A program made the position numbers and the translations under genes. A stretch of 40,926 bases of DNA from an uncultured Roseobacter sp. (GTDB taxonomy: Bacteria > Pseudomonadota > Alphaproteobacteria > Rhodobacterales > Rhodobacteraceae): NCBI RefSeq assembly GCF_947495275.1, contig NZ_CANLYL010000021.1, positions 1-40,926 on the forward strand, written 5' to 3'. Below, in pieces: positions 14,316 to 21,998 of the stretch (positions within the stretch are counted from its first letter, which is position 1; each line of letters opens with the position of its first letter). Under the pieces are notes generated by a model, which was not told the DNA's origin, made no database searches, and saw nothing but the letters and a program-made list of their open reading frames with translations.

Positions 14316-15779
14316 ATGGCTTCGGTCACACCCAGATTTCCGAAACTGCCGGAGAAGTCGCAACTCAGTCTTCGGGACCAGATTTGCGAACTCATCAGTG
14401 CTGCGATCACATCGGAATCTCTTGCGCATGACCGTCCGTTGCCATCTTGTCGCGAGCTTGCGGAGCAGTTGGATGTATCCCGCAACACGGTCTTCGCGGC
14501 TTATAACCGTCTGGTTGATCTGGAGCTTCTGGTATCCCGGGATCGTTCGGGATATTTTGTGGCACCGCAGGTGGCGGCACTAAAGCAGGCGCAGTCGCGC
14601 AAGAGCGGCATGACCAGACGGGCCGTTGCGTGCCCGGTCTCATTTCAACCCAACAACCTGATGCCAGTGGTGAACCCGCTGGACTGGAACGCCTATCCAT
14701 ATCCATTCATCTACAATCAGATCGATCCCGACTTGTTTCCTGTCGACGGCTGGCGGGAATGCACCCGTCAGGCTTTGGGTCGCAAACAGATGCCGGTCTG
14801 GGCAAGCGACTCGGTTGAGAGCGACAGCCCTCAGCTGATTCAGCAACTGCGCCAAAGACTGTTGAATACCCGAGGCATCTATGCCGATGACGACGAGATA
14901 TTGATCACCCTTGGATCACAGAACGCCCTTTATATTCTCGGAACCATCTTTGCACAGTCTGGCAAACCCATTGCGCTGGAAGACCCCGGCTTTTTCGGTG
15001 CCCGCAATGCGTTTCGTCTGGCGGGAAGCGAATTGATCGGTGTTGCAATCGACGGTGATGGTATCATTCCAAGCGCTATTCCCGCCGGCTGTCAGTTAGT
15101 CTTCACGACGCCGAGCCATCAGTTTCCGACTATGGTCACCATGAGCCAGCAGCGGCGCGAGGAATTGCTGGAAGCGGCGGTGTCCAAGGATTTCCTGATC
15201 ATCGAGGATGACTATGAAGCCGAGATGAACTACGTGGCCCAGTCTTCTCCGTCCATGCGCTCCATCGACCAGACAGGACGTGTGATCTATGTGGGCAGCC
15301 TGTCCAAGACCGTCTCTCCGGGTATCCGGCTTGGCTTCATCGTGGCACATCGTGACATTATTCGCGAGGCGCGCATCGCGCGCGGGGTCATGATGCGCCA
15401 TCCGCCCACGATTGTGCAGGAAATCGTCGCGCTTTTCTTTCAACTGGGCCACTACGATTCACATCTTCGCAACATCGAGCGGCGCTACAACAAGCGCTGG
15501 CATGCCATGAACCGTGCGCTCACCAAACACCTGGGCATGTTGCAGCGTACAGAGTCTGAAGGCGGCACATCTTTCTGGTTGACGGGGCCGGATGGCTTTG
15601 ACGCGTCAGAACTGGCTGTGCGCTTGCGGGCCGAAGGTGTGCTGGTGGACCGCGGTCAGGACTATTACCTCAACGAAAATGATTGCCGGAGTTTCCGGTT
15701 GGGCTTTGCCTATGTGCCCGTTTCAAAGCTTGAGACCGGCGTGCAGATCATCGCCAAAGAAGTAAAACGCCTGTTGTAG
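14316..15779 (+). CDS. MocR/PdxR-type regulator (GntR HTH fused to aminotransferase domain)
   Basis: The 487 residues combine an N-terminal GntR winged helix (about residues 15-85, with RPLPSCRELAEQLDVSRNTV) and a fold-type I aminotransferase-like domain from about residue 115. The PLP lysine is in SLSKTVSPGIRLG (Lys331), with LEDPGFFGARNAF and LIIEDDYEAEM nearby for cofactor contacts. Members bind PLP and sense amines or amino acids. It is divergent from the TRAP operon and precedes the epoxide hydrolase and aldehyde dehydrogenase. The shared GACAG/CTGTC motifs before both suggest control of the whole module. Confidence 0.92.
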   Translation: MASVTPRFPKLPEKSQLSLRDQICELISAAITSESLAHDRPLPSCRELAEQLDVSRNTVFAAYNRLVDLELLVSRDRSGYFVAPQVAALKQAQSRKSGMTRRAVACPVSFQPNNLMPVVNPLDWNAYPYPFIYNQIDPDLFPVDGWRECTRQALGRKQMPVWASDSVESDSPQLIQQLRQRLLNTRGIYADDDEILITLGSQNALYILGTIFAQSGKPIALEDPGFFGARNAFRLAGSELIGVAIDGDGIIPSAIPAGCQLVFTTPSHQFPTMVTMSQQRREELLEAAVSKDFLIIEDDYEAEMNYVAQSSPSMRSIDQTGRVIYVGSLSKTVSPGIRLGFIVAHRDIIREARIARGVMMRHPPTIVQEIVALFFQLGHYDSHLRNIERRYNKRWHAMNRALTKHLGMLQRTESEGGTSFWLTGPDGFDASELAVRLRAEGVLVDRGQDYYLNENDCRSFRLGFAYVPVSKLETGVQIIAKEVKRLL

Positions 15780-15791
15780 CGCATCGGCGGG

Positions 15792-15802
15792 CCATCTGTC
15801 CC
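15792..15802 (+). promoter_or_regulatory. Candidate MocR half-site CCATCTGTCCC before the epoxide hydrolase
   Basis: This 11-mer lies about 100 bp before the epoxide hydrolase start. It shares ATCTGTCCC with 14253-14261, and CCATCTGTC with the complement of 14208-14216. A repeat of the same word in two promoter regions flanking the MocR gene points to a common regulator. Confidence 0.45.
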
Positions 15803-15898
15803 TTCGAATTGCGTGACCTGTCTCTCGGTGTTTTTGGCATGAGATAGTTAACTGGATTGAACGACGGGTCGGGAATGCATCAGCTTACAGGGGTAGTC

Positions 15899-17089
15899 AT
15901 GTCGGGAGAACTCTCTGTGAAAGATCGAAAGCATGGGGAAAATGCGGCTTGCCCGTTTGCGTGTCGGGTTTCTGATGACGTGCTGAACACCATCCGGACC
16001 CGGGTCGCTCAGTTCCCCTGGCACGAGATGCCCGATGACGGGGGTTGGGATTACGGGACCAATCTGGATTACATGCGGGAACTTTGCGCCTACTGGGTCG
16101 ATGAATTCGACTGGCGCGCGCAGGAAGAGCGGCTGAATTCCTTTCCGCAGTTTATGGTCGAAGTGGATGGCATCGATCTGCATTTCATTCATGAAACTGG
16201 TAGCGGACCCAATCCGATACCTTTGTTGATCAGTCACGGCTGGCCCGGATCGGTGGCCGAGTTCCTCAATCTGATCGAACCTCTCGCGCATCCTGAGCGT
16301 TTCGGGGGCGATATCCGGGATGCCTTTACCGTCATTGCCCCGTCTTTGCCCGGGTTTGGATTCTCCGGACGGCCGCCGCGCCCTTATGGGCCGCGAAAAA
16401 TGGCGGGCGTTCTTGCATCGCTCATGACCAGGCATCTGGGTTTTGAAAGCTATCTTGCGCAAGGCGGCGATTGGGGGGGCGCGATTTGTTCGTGGCTTGG
16501 GTACGAACATGCGCCCGCCTGTTCCGCCATTCACATCAATGTGCTGACCATGCGCCACCCCGACGGGCCGCAAACACCGCAGGAGATCGCCTGGGCGCGG
16601 CAATTCGATGAAGATCAGATCATGCAGAACGGCTACCGCACACAACAGGCCACACGTCCACAAACGCTCAGCTACGCTATGATGGACAGCCCTGTCGGGA
16701 TCGCGGCGTGGCTGGTGGAAAAGTTTCATGACTGGTCGGATGTGCCGGTGGGAGAGATCGAAAGCGCGCACAGCAAGGATGAGCTGCTCACCAACATCAT
16801 GATCTATATCGTGACGCGCTCTTTCAACTCAGCCTCCTGGATCTATTACGGGCGCCGCGAGGAGGGCGGGCGGATTTTGTCCGCCGAGGGCAGGCGCGTG
16901 GAGGTGCCAACCGGCTGCGCGGTCTTTCCGGCAGAAATGCTGCGATGGCCGCCAAAATCATATGCCGATCGCATCTACAACATCACCCATTGGACAGAGA
17001 TGCCGCGGGGAGGGCATTTCGCCGCGATGGAGGAGCCCGAGATGCTGGTGAATGACATTCGAAAATTTGCTCGCACCCTGCGCAGATAA
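15899..17089 (+). CDS. Epoxide hydrolase (EHN domain plus alpha/beta hydrolase)
   Basis: The start chosen is the ATG at 15899 (MSGELS), preceded by AGGGG; an ATG at 15875 and a TTG at 15857 are in frame. The 396 residues begin with the epoxide hydrolase N-terminal (EHN) domain (PFACRVSDDVLNTIRTRV, WDYGTNLDYMRELCAYW) and continue into an alpha/beta hydrolase. Visible catalytic elements are HGWPGS (oxyanion hole, 113-118), the nucleophile Asp191 in GGDWGG, the lid tyrosines in IYYGRREEGG and His373 in GGHFAAMEEPE. It should open an epoxide to a diol in the cytoplasm. It is 15 bp before the aldehyde dehydrogenase. Confidence 0.92.
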   Translation: MSGELSVKDRKHGENAACPFACRVSDDVLNTIRTRVAQFPWHEMPDDGGWDYGTNLDYMRELCAYWVDEFDWRAQEERLNSFPQFMVEVDGIDLHFIHETGSGPNPIPLLISHGWPGSVAEFLNLIEPLAHPERFGGDIRDAFTVIAPSLPGFGFSGRPPRPYGPRKMAGVLASLMTRHLGFESYLAQGGDWGGAICSWLGYEHAPACSAIHINVLTMRHPDGPQTPQEIAWARQFDEDQIMQNGYRTQQATRPQTLSYAMMDSPVGIAAWLVEKFHDWSDVPVGEIESAHSKDELLTNIMIYIVTRSFNSASWIYYGRREEGGRILSAEGRRVEVPTGCAVFPAEMLRWPPKSYADRIYNITHWTEMPRGGHFAAMEEPEMLVNDIRKFARTLRR

Positions 17090-17104
17090 CAGACGGAGAT
17101 ATCA

Positions 17105-18598
17105 ATGACGCTTTCGCACGCCGAATTTCAGGCACTCGCAGCCAAGACCAAGCCAAACGGCAAGGCATTCATTGACGGGAAGTTCTGTGAGGCCGCCGAT
17201 GGGTCGGTCTTTGAAACGGTCAACCCTGCAACCGGGCAGGTTCTGGCAGCGGTAGCACATTGTAAAGCCGCAGACGTCGACCGCGCGGTGGCCGCGGCGC
17301 GACGGGTCTTTAACGCTGGAATCTGGTCACGTGCGGAGCCTGAAGAGCGTAAAGAGGTGTTGCTGAAGGTGGCGCGGCTGGTGCGCGAAAACTCCCATGA
17401 ACTGGCGGTGCTGGAAAGTCTCGACACCGGCAAGACCATCAGCGACTGTCTGGACGAAATCGGCGGTGAGGTTCCCAATTTCTTTCAGTGGTATGCAGAG
17501 CTTGCCGACAAGACATTTGGCAAGATCGCGCCCACCGGACCGGGGGCAATGGCCCTGATCACAAAGGAGCCGGCGGGCGTGGCCGGTGCTGTTCTTCCGT
17601 GGAATTTTCCGCTTGTCATGGCGGCCTGGAAAATTGCGCCTTCGCTGGCGGTTGGCTGCTCGGCCGTGATCAAACCCGCCGAACAGACGCCCCTGTCGAC
17701 ACTTCGCTTGGCGGAATTGATGCAGGAAGCAGGTGTGCCGGATGGTGTGATCAACATCGTTCCGGGTTTCGGTGAAACGGCTGGCAAGGCGATTGGCCTG
17801 CACAATGACATCGATACAGTCTCGTTTACAGGCTCTACCGAGGTCGGGCGCATGTTCATGCGCTATTCCGGGGACAGCAATCTCAAAGGGGTTGGTCTGG
17901 AAATGGGCGGGAAAAGTCCGTTCATTGTGCTGGAGGATGCCAGGCTCACCGACGATCTCATCGAACATGCCGCCATGTCGGCTTTCTGGAACGGCGGTCA
18001 GAATTGTTCAGCCAATATGCGACAGTTGATTGCCGCCCCCCTTGTCGAAGAGTTTACCGGGCGAATCCTGGACCGGGTCAAAGCCTTCCAACTCGGGGAC
18101 CCGCTGGATCCTGAAACCGACATCGGGTCGATGATCACCAGGGATCATAAAGACATGGTGATGGACTATATTCAAAGCGGCATGGATGATGGCGCGCAGA
18201 TGATAGCAGGCGGCGACAGCGATCTGCCGGGCTACTTCATCGCGCCAACCGTGTTTCAGAACGTAACGCCTGACATGAAGATTGCGCGCGAAGAAATATT
18301 CGGGCCGGTTCTGGGAATTATGCCGATGAAAAGCGCGGAGGAAGCGCTGACCGTCGCGAGTGATACCGACTACGGGCTGCATGCAACAGTCTTCACCCAG
18401 GATATTGATCGCGCGTTGCACATGGCGCGGTCTTTGCCATGCGGTACCGTATCGGTGAATGGATTTTCCGAAGGGGATATCAAAACGCCTTTTGGAGGGT
18501 ACAAGCAGTCGGGGTCTCTCGCCCGCGATAATGGCACCGAAGCGCTGGAGCAGTACCTCCAGACCAAAACGATATGGGTGCAGACGGCAGTAGGTTGA
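17105..18598 (+). CDS. NAD(P)-dependent aldehyde dehydrogenase, PuuC/BADH-like
   Basis: This 497-residue enzyme is a complete aldehyde dehydrogenase superfamily member. Motifs are PWNFPLVMAAWKIAPSLAVG (cofactor binding), FTGSTEVGR, the general base Glu266 in LEMGGKSP and the nucleophile Cys301 in GGQNCSANMR. The overall pattern (VTKEP-like TKEPAGVAGAVLPW, NGFSEGDIKTPFGGYKQSG) is closest to gamma-glutamyl-aminobutyraldehyde or betaine aldehyde dehydrogenases. CGGAG precedes the ATG. It follows the epoxide hydrolase in one operon. The diol product would need another oxidation before it becomes a substrate, so the two may act in separate steps. Confidence 0.92.
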   Translation: MTLSHAEFQALAAKTKPNGKAFIDGKFCEAADGSVFETVNPATGQVLAAVAHCKAADVDRAVAAARRVFNAGIWSRAEPEERKEVLLKVARLVRENSHELAVLESLDTGKTISDCLDEIGGEVPNFFQWYAELADKTFGKIAPTGPGAMALITKEPAGVAGAVLPWNFPLVMAAWKIAPSLAVGCSAVIKPAEQTPLSTLRLAELMQEAGVPDGVINIVPGFGETAGKAIGLHNDIDTVSFTGSTEVGRMFMRYSGDSNLKGVGLEMGGKSPFIVLEDARLTDDLIEHAAMSAFWNGGQNCSANMRQLIAAPLVEEFTGRILDRVKAFQLGDPLDPETDIGSMITRDHKDMVMDYIQSGMDDGAQMIAGGDSDLPGYFIAPTVFQNVTPDMKIAREEIFGPVLGIMPMKSAEEALTVASDTDYGLHATVFTQDIDRALHMARSLPCGTVSVNGFSEGDIKTPFGGYKQSGSLARDNGTEALEQYLQTKTIWVQTAVG

Positions 18599-19007
18599 AC
18601 GTGCGTGATACGCGCGGCCCACGCCGACCTGAATTCTTTGGCTCATCAGGGTGATCAAGCAGATGCAGGCAATTGGGCGGCTTGTGCTGGTCTTACCTTG
18701 CATTGTGCACAGTCGCGCGTGCGCCATGAGTGTAAGCTCATATGGCGGCGCTTTAGACTTGTGTTTCGATATTACGTGTCAGCGATTTGCGGGACAGCTA
18801 GAGGCCGCATTACGGGTGTTGAATCTGCCGTCAGGTCACCGTCCTGGACTATTTTTTAGAAACTGACTTCTCACGTTGGAAATTGTTGTGATTTCTAGGT
18901 CACCCATTCCTTGCTGCGCGACTAGCAGCGGATGAAAATGCGGAACCGAATAGAATTTGATGATGCGCCAGGCACTGATTGGCAAAGGCAACGCGGTTTG
19001 CAAATCT
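18599..19007. other. Gene-poor region between the aldehyde dehydrogenase and SDR genes
   Basis: No supported gene is seen. Base composition is more AT-rich from about 18840 onward. A minus-strand frame continues through 18836-19066 but has no start signal, and reads like the shifted continuation of the remnant at 19008-19165. Confidence 0.5.
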
Positions 19008-19165
19008 TCATCGAACAAAAGGGTCGGGTTCGAAGAAGTAGTCAATATCTGGGGCATCGAAACCAAACGACCGGGCGAATAAGCCTGCCTTGGTCATTGA
19101 GACTTGCGTAAAAGACCAGCCTGAAGCACCAGAGTTCTTCAGCACCGCCGCATTTGTTTGGTTGC
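19008..19165 (-). pseudogene. Possible C-terminal gene remnant downstream of the SDR
   Basis: Directly after the SDR stop, a minus-strand frame of about 50 codons has protein-like character (GASGWSFTQV, then FARSFGFDAPDIDYFFEPD) and ends at TGA 19010-19008. It has no plausible start of its own, because upstream it runs through the SDR gene in another frame. A second open frame, shifted by one base, continues to 18836. Together they look like a decayed or truncated gene. The family was not recognised, and chance coding character cannot be ruled out. Confidence 0.25.
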
Positions 19166-19912
19166 CTAATATGTGGCCCGCCCTCCGGACAGATCGAACA
19201 CGCCACCAGTTGTGAAGCTGTTTTCTGCAGAAGCCAGCCAGGCGATCATCGAAGCCGCCTCTTTCAACTCCAGAAACCGTCCACGCGGGATTTTCGACAA
19301 CATGTAGTCTATGTGTTCCTGGTTCATCTGATCGAATATGCGCGTGCGCGCGGCGGCTGGCGTGACGCAGTTTACCGCAATATTGCAGTCGGCAAGCTCT
19401 TTGCCGAGTGACTTGGTAAAGCCGATCACACCCGCTTTGGACGACGAATAGGCGGCTGCGTTCGGGTTGCCCTCTTTGCCAGCCACCGAGGCGATGTTGA
19501 TGATCCGGCCATAGTTCTGCGCGCGCATATCCGCCGCGACCGCTTTGTTGACGTGGAATGTTCCAAGCAGATTGACTGCGACGATTTGGTGGAACTCCTC
19601 GACGGAATAGTCGGAAACCGGGCTGTTCGAGCCTGCGATGCCAGCGGAGTTTACCACGATGTCGACATGTCCAAAGGCGTCCTTGGTCTGTGCATATGCC
19701 GCATCCACGCTGTCCCAGTCCGCGATGTCGATCTCAACCGCCAGTGACCTGTTGCCGAGTTGACGGGCCGTATCATCGGCCAACGGCTGGTCGGTGTCCC
19801 AAAGGGCCACGCGCGCACCGCCTCTCGCCAACACTTCCGCGACGGCCTTGCCGATGCCTTGGGCGCCACCGGTTATGATGGCTGTCCGGCCTTCAAAATC
19901 GAAATTATTCAT
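19166..19912 (-). CDS. Short-chain dehydrogenase/reductase (SDR), FabG-like
   Basis: The 248 residues form a classical SDR. TGGAQGIG (NAD binding) is near residue 14, NSAG near residue 87, the catalytic Ser in IASVAG near 139 and YSSSK (Tyr/Lys) near 154-158. The C-terminal stretch PAAARTRIFDQM and FTTGGVFDLSGGRATY resembles dehydrogenases of non-phosphorylating sugar-acid pathways (for example 2-keto-3-deoxy-fuconate 4-dehydrogenase types), though FabG-like enzymes of many roles look alike. The AraC gene lies upstream on the same strand and a sugar-acid dehydratase is 2 kb away, which supports a sugar-acid role by context. Confidence 0.9.
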   Translation of the reverse strand: MNNFDFEGRTAIITGGAQGIGKAVAEVLARGGARVALWDTDQPLADDTARQLGNRSLAVEIDIADWDSVDAAYAQTKDAFGHVDIVVNSAGIAGSNSPVSDYSVEEFHQIVAVNLLGTFHVNKAVAADMRAQNYGRIINIASVAGKEGNPNAAAYSSSKAGVIGFTKSLGKELADCNIAVNCVTPAAARTRIFDQMNQEHIDYMLSKIPRGRFLELKEAASMIAWLASAENSFTTGGVFDLSGGRATY

Positions 19913-20111
19913 CGGTTTCTCATATCCTTGTCTGGAGGCTTATGTTTCGAACAATCGACAGGCCGGGTCAAACCCTATGCGTGATGGCGCGGCACCAGCC
20001 TGAAATTCGCTATGTTGGAAGGTGATATGCCTATGGCCAGACCGTGGCGCATTCTTGCCGCAACCTGTCCGTTGTTCGCAGCCGTACCAATTGCATACAA
20101 TGGGCGTTCAA

Positions 20112-21113
20112 CTAGGTTGGCAGAACCAGGTTGTGATTTATTTTTCGAAACCGTGAGGGAACAAGCCCCGTCCAGCGTTGGAATGCCCGAGAAAAATGCG
20201 CAGCATCACTGTAGCCCAATTGATGAGCGATCTCGGTGACGTTGCGGTTCGTCGATGTGATCAATGCGATGGCCCGATCCTTCAGAAGACCGTCCAACAA
20301 GTGTGAGAAGCTCGCGCCTTCTGCGTCAAGCGACCGTTGCAAAGAGCGGCGGCTTCTTTGCAGTTTGGACGCCACCCAGTCAATTTTTGGACGTCCTTCA
20401 AGCAGGGCAATCGCGGACAGAGCCGCAACATCTTCCCGAAAACCCGGCAGCAAGGGGATAGGCGGTTCAATCCCGGGCTCTGCGTGTGTTTGCCGTCGAC
20501 CCCGCGCTGACAGGAGGGCTGCGTCAAACTCCACCGCGGAGACCGGTGCGCTGTGCATCACAGGCGCTTCGAACACCTTTTCCAATGCAGCCGCTTGTGC
20601 TGCCCCGGTGCAGGTGGACCTGACCAGCGTTGGTGTCCACGATCGCCCGACAAAACTGCGCACACCGTCAATCAGATAGCTGACCCCCAAGAGTTCGTTT
20701 TGAAAACGCCCGTGAGCGCCTGCATCCTGAAACTCGATTGACCAGCGCGCGGTCGTATCAATAACGCGAAACTGTAGATCGGTTGCCGTTTGCAAAAAAC
20801 GGTTCAATCCACGGTGGGAGCGATCAATTGCGCCCGCCAGCGTCGGGGCACCGGTGACCCACGCACCAAAGGCACTCAGCTTCTCCATTCTTACCAGACG
20901 CCCGATAGCCGCGCCAAAAAACGGATCACCGATTTCATGGGCCGCTTCGCTGAGCACTTTGAACTGTTCTGTCAATGGTAACGGAAGATCTGGGTTATCC
21001 AGCAGAGCCAAAGGCAAATCAACGCGATCGAAAACCCGCTCGATCGACCCGCCGCGGGTCTCGACAAACTCTGTTATCGGCCCAAGGGCGCTTGCACGCG
21101 TGTACCCTGTCAT
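20112..21113 (-). CDS. AraC-family transcriptional regulator (OruR/ArgR-like, Arabinose_bd type)
   Basis: The start used is the ATG at 21113, directly after AAGGAGGCGGG; the frame reaches back to 21146. The 333 residues have a long N-terminal effector domain (residues 1-220, with LPLTEQFKVLSEAAHEIGDP typical of the Arabinose-binding/OruR-type group). A C-terminal double HTH of the AraC type follows (IDWVASKLQRSRRSLQRSL, then VTEIAHQLGYSDAAHFSRAF and RWTGLVPSRFR). It is divergent from the Tat cupin and dehydratase genes and upstream of the SDR gene, so it is the natural regulator of this module. Confidence 0.92.
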   Translation of the reverse strand: MTGYTRASALGPITEFVETRGGSIERVFDRVDLPLALLDNPDLPLPLTEQFKVLSEAAHEIGDPFFGAAIGRLVRMEKLSAFGAWVTGAPTLAGAIDRSHRGLNRFLQTATDLQFRVIDTTARWSIEFQDAGAHGRFQNELLGVSYLIDGVRSFVGRSWTPTLVRSTCTGAAQAAALEKVFEAPVMHSAPVSAVEFDAALLSARGRRQTHAEPGIEPPIPLLPGFREDVAALSAIALLEGRPKIDWVASKLQRSRRSLQRSLDAEGASFSHLLDGLLKDRAIALITSTNRNVTEIAHQLGYSDAAHFSRAFQRWTGLVPSRFRKINHNLVLPT

Positions 21114-21224
21114 CCCGCCTCCTTGCCACAGTGAGGATGGCACCAAATGGCAAGAAGCAAAAGGCGCGATGTGCTAGCAGAGAATGCCACGAAGATATGG
21201 TTCTGAAAACGAGGGGAGAAATCT

Positions 21225-21779
21225 ATGAAAACGCCATCACTTACGCGTCGCGAGGGGCTTGTAGGCTTGGGGGCCGCAACGGCGACTGCGGGCCTGGGGA
21301 CTGGCGCTGCCAGGGCAGCTGCAGCGGCCGCAACTTTTGATCAATCCAACGTTAAATGGAACACGCTCGAGGGCATCGACCATGTGTGGTACCACGTATT
21401 GAAGGTTGATCCAGAGGCGAAAGTGGTTGACCTGCTGCTGAAATTCTCGGCCAATCAGAAGATCATTCTGCACCGGCACCATGCGGATTACAGCACCTTC
21501 ATCATTCAGGGCGAGCTACGGCTCTACGATGAGAATGGCGATCTCACAGAGATACGTCCTACGGCGAGTTTTGTGGAAAAACCGGGCGGCGGCGCACCGC
21601 ACACCGAAGGCGGGGGCGATGTCGATTGCATCGCGTGGTTCAGCAATCGCGGGACCGACGGCATGATTTATGAAATTCTCGGCCCAAACAACGAGACCGT
21701 TGCGACGCTTGGTTTGCAAGATTTCGAAGCGCTGTGGAAAGCCCAGGAACCTGCTGTCGAGCCTTACATTCCGGGCTAG
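21225..21779 (+). CDS. Tat-exported cupin-domain protein
   Basis: This 184-residue protein starts with a twin-arginine signal (SLTRREGLVGLGAATATAGL, ending near ARAAAAA), so it is probably folded with its metal before export. The mature part is a cupin with ILHRHHADYSTFIIQGELRL (metal-binding His) and PGGGAPHTEGGGDVDC. The metal ligands resemble those of 2,4'-dihydroxyacetophenone dioxygenase-type cupins. The function could be a dioxygenase or isomerase acting in the periplasm. GGGGAGAAATCT precedes the ATG. It precedes the dehydratase by 219 bp and is divergent from the AraC regulator. Confidence 0.8.
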   Translation: MKTPSLTRREGLVGLGAATATAGLGTGAARAAAAAATFDQSNVKWNTLEGIDHVWYHVLKVDPEAKVVDLLLKFSANQKIILHRHHADYSTFIIQGELRLYDENGDLTEIRPTASFVEKPGGGAPHTEGGGDVDCIAWFSNRGTDGMIYEILGPNNETVATLGLQDFEALWKAQEPAVEPYIPG

Positions 21780-21998
21780 CGTTGCTGGTTGTACAGGGGA
21801 CCGTAGAGGGTGCTCTCTTGCCGCGGCTGAGTAGCTCTTCATCGAAGGTTACGACCTCTTCGAAATGGCCACCCGTGCGCATTCAGTTCTCGATGGCTGC
21901 GGTGCCAAATATGGCTTGCTGATTGTGGCGTGCGTGCATGCGAGGTGCTAGGCTAACCTCCGAACCTGCACCAATCAATTGCCCGGACCAGTCGGACC

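Noticed and set aside
15848-16771. 307-codon minus-strand frame opposite the epoxide hydrolase
   Set aside because: The epoxide hydrolase motifs prove the plus strand is coding; the minus frame is an antisense shadow.
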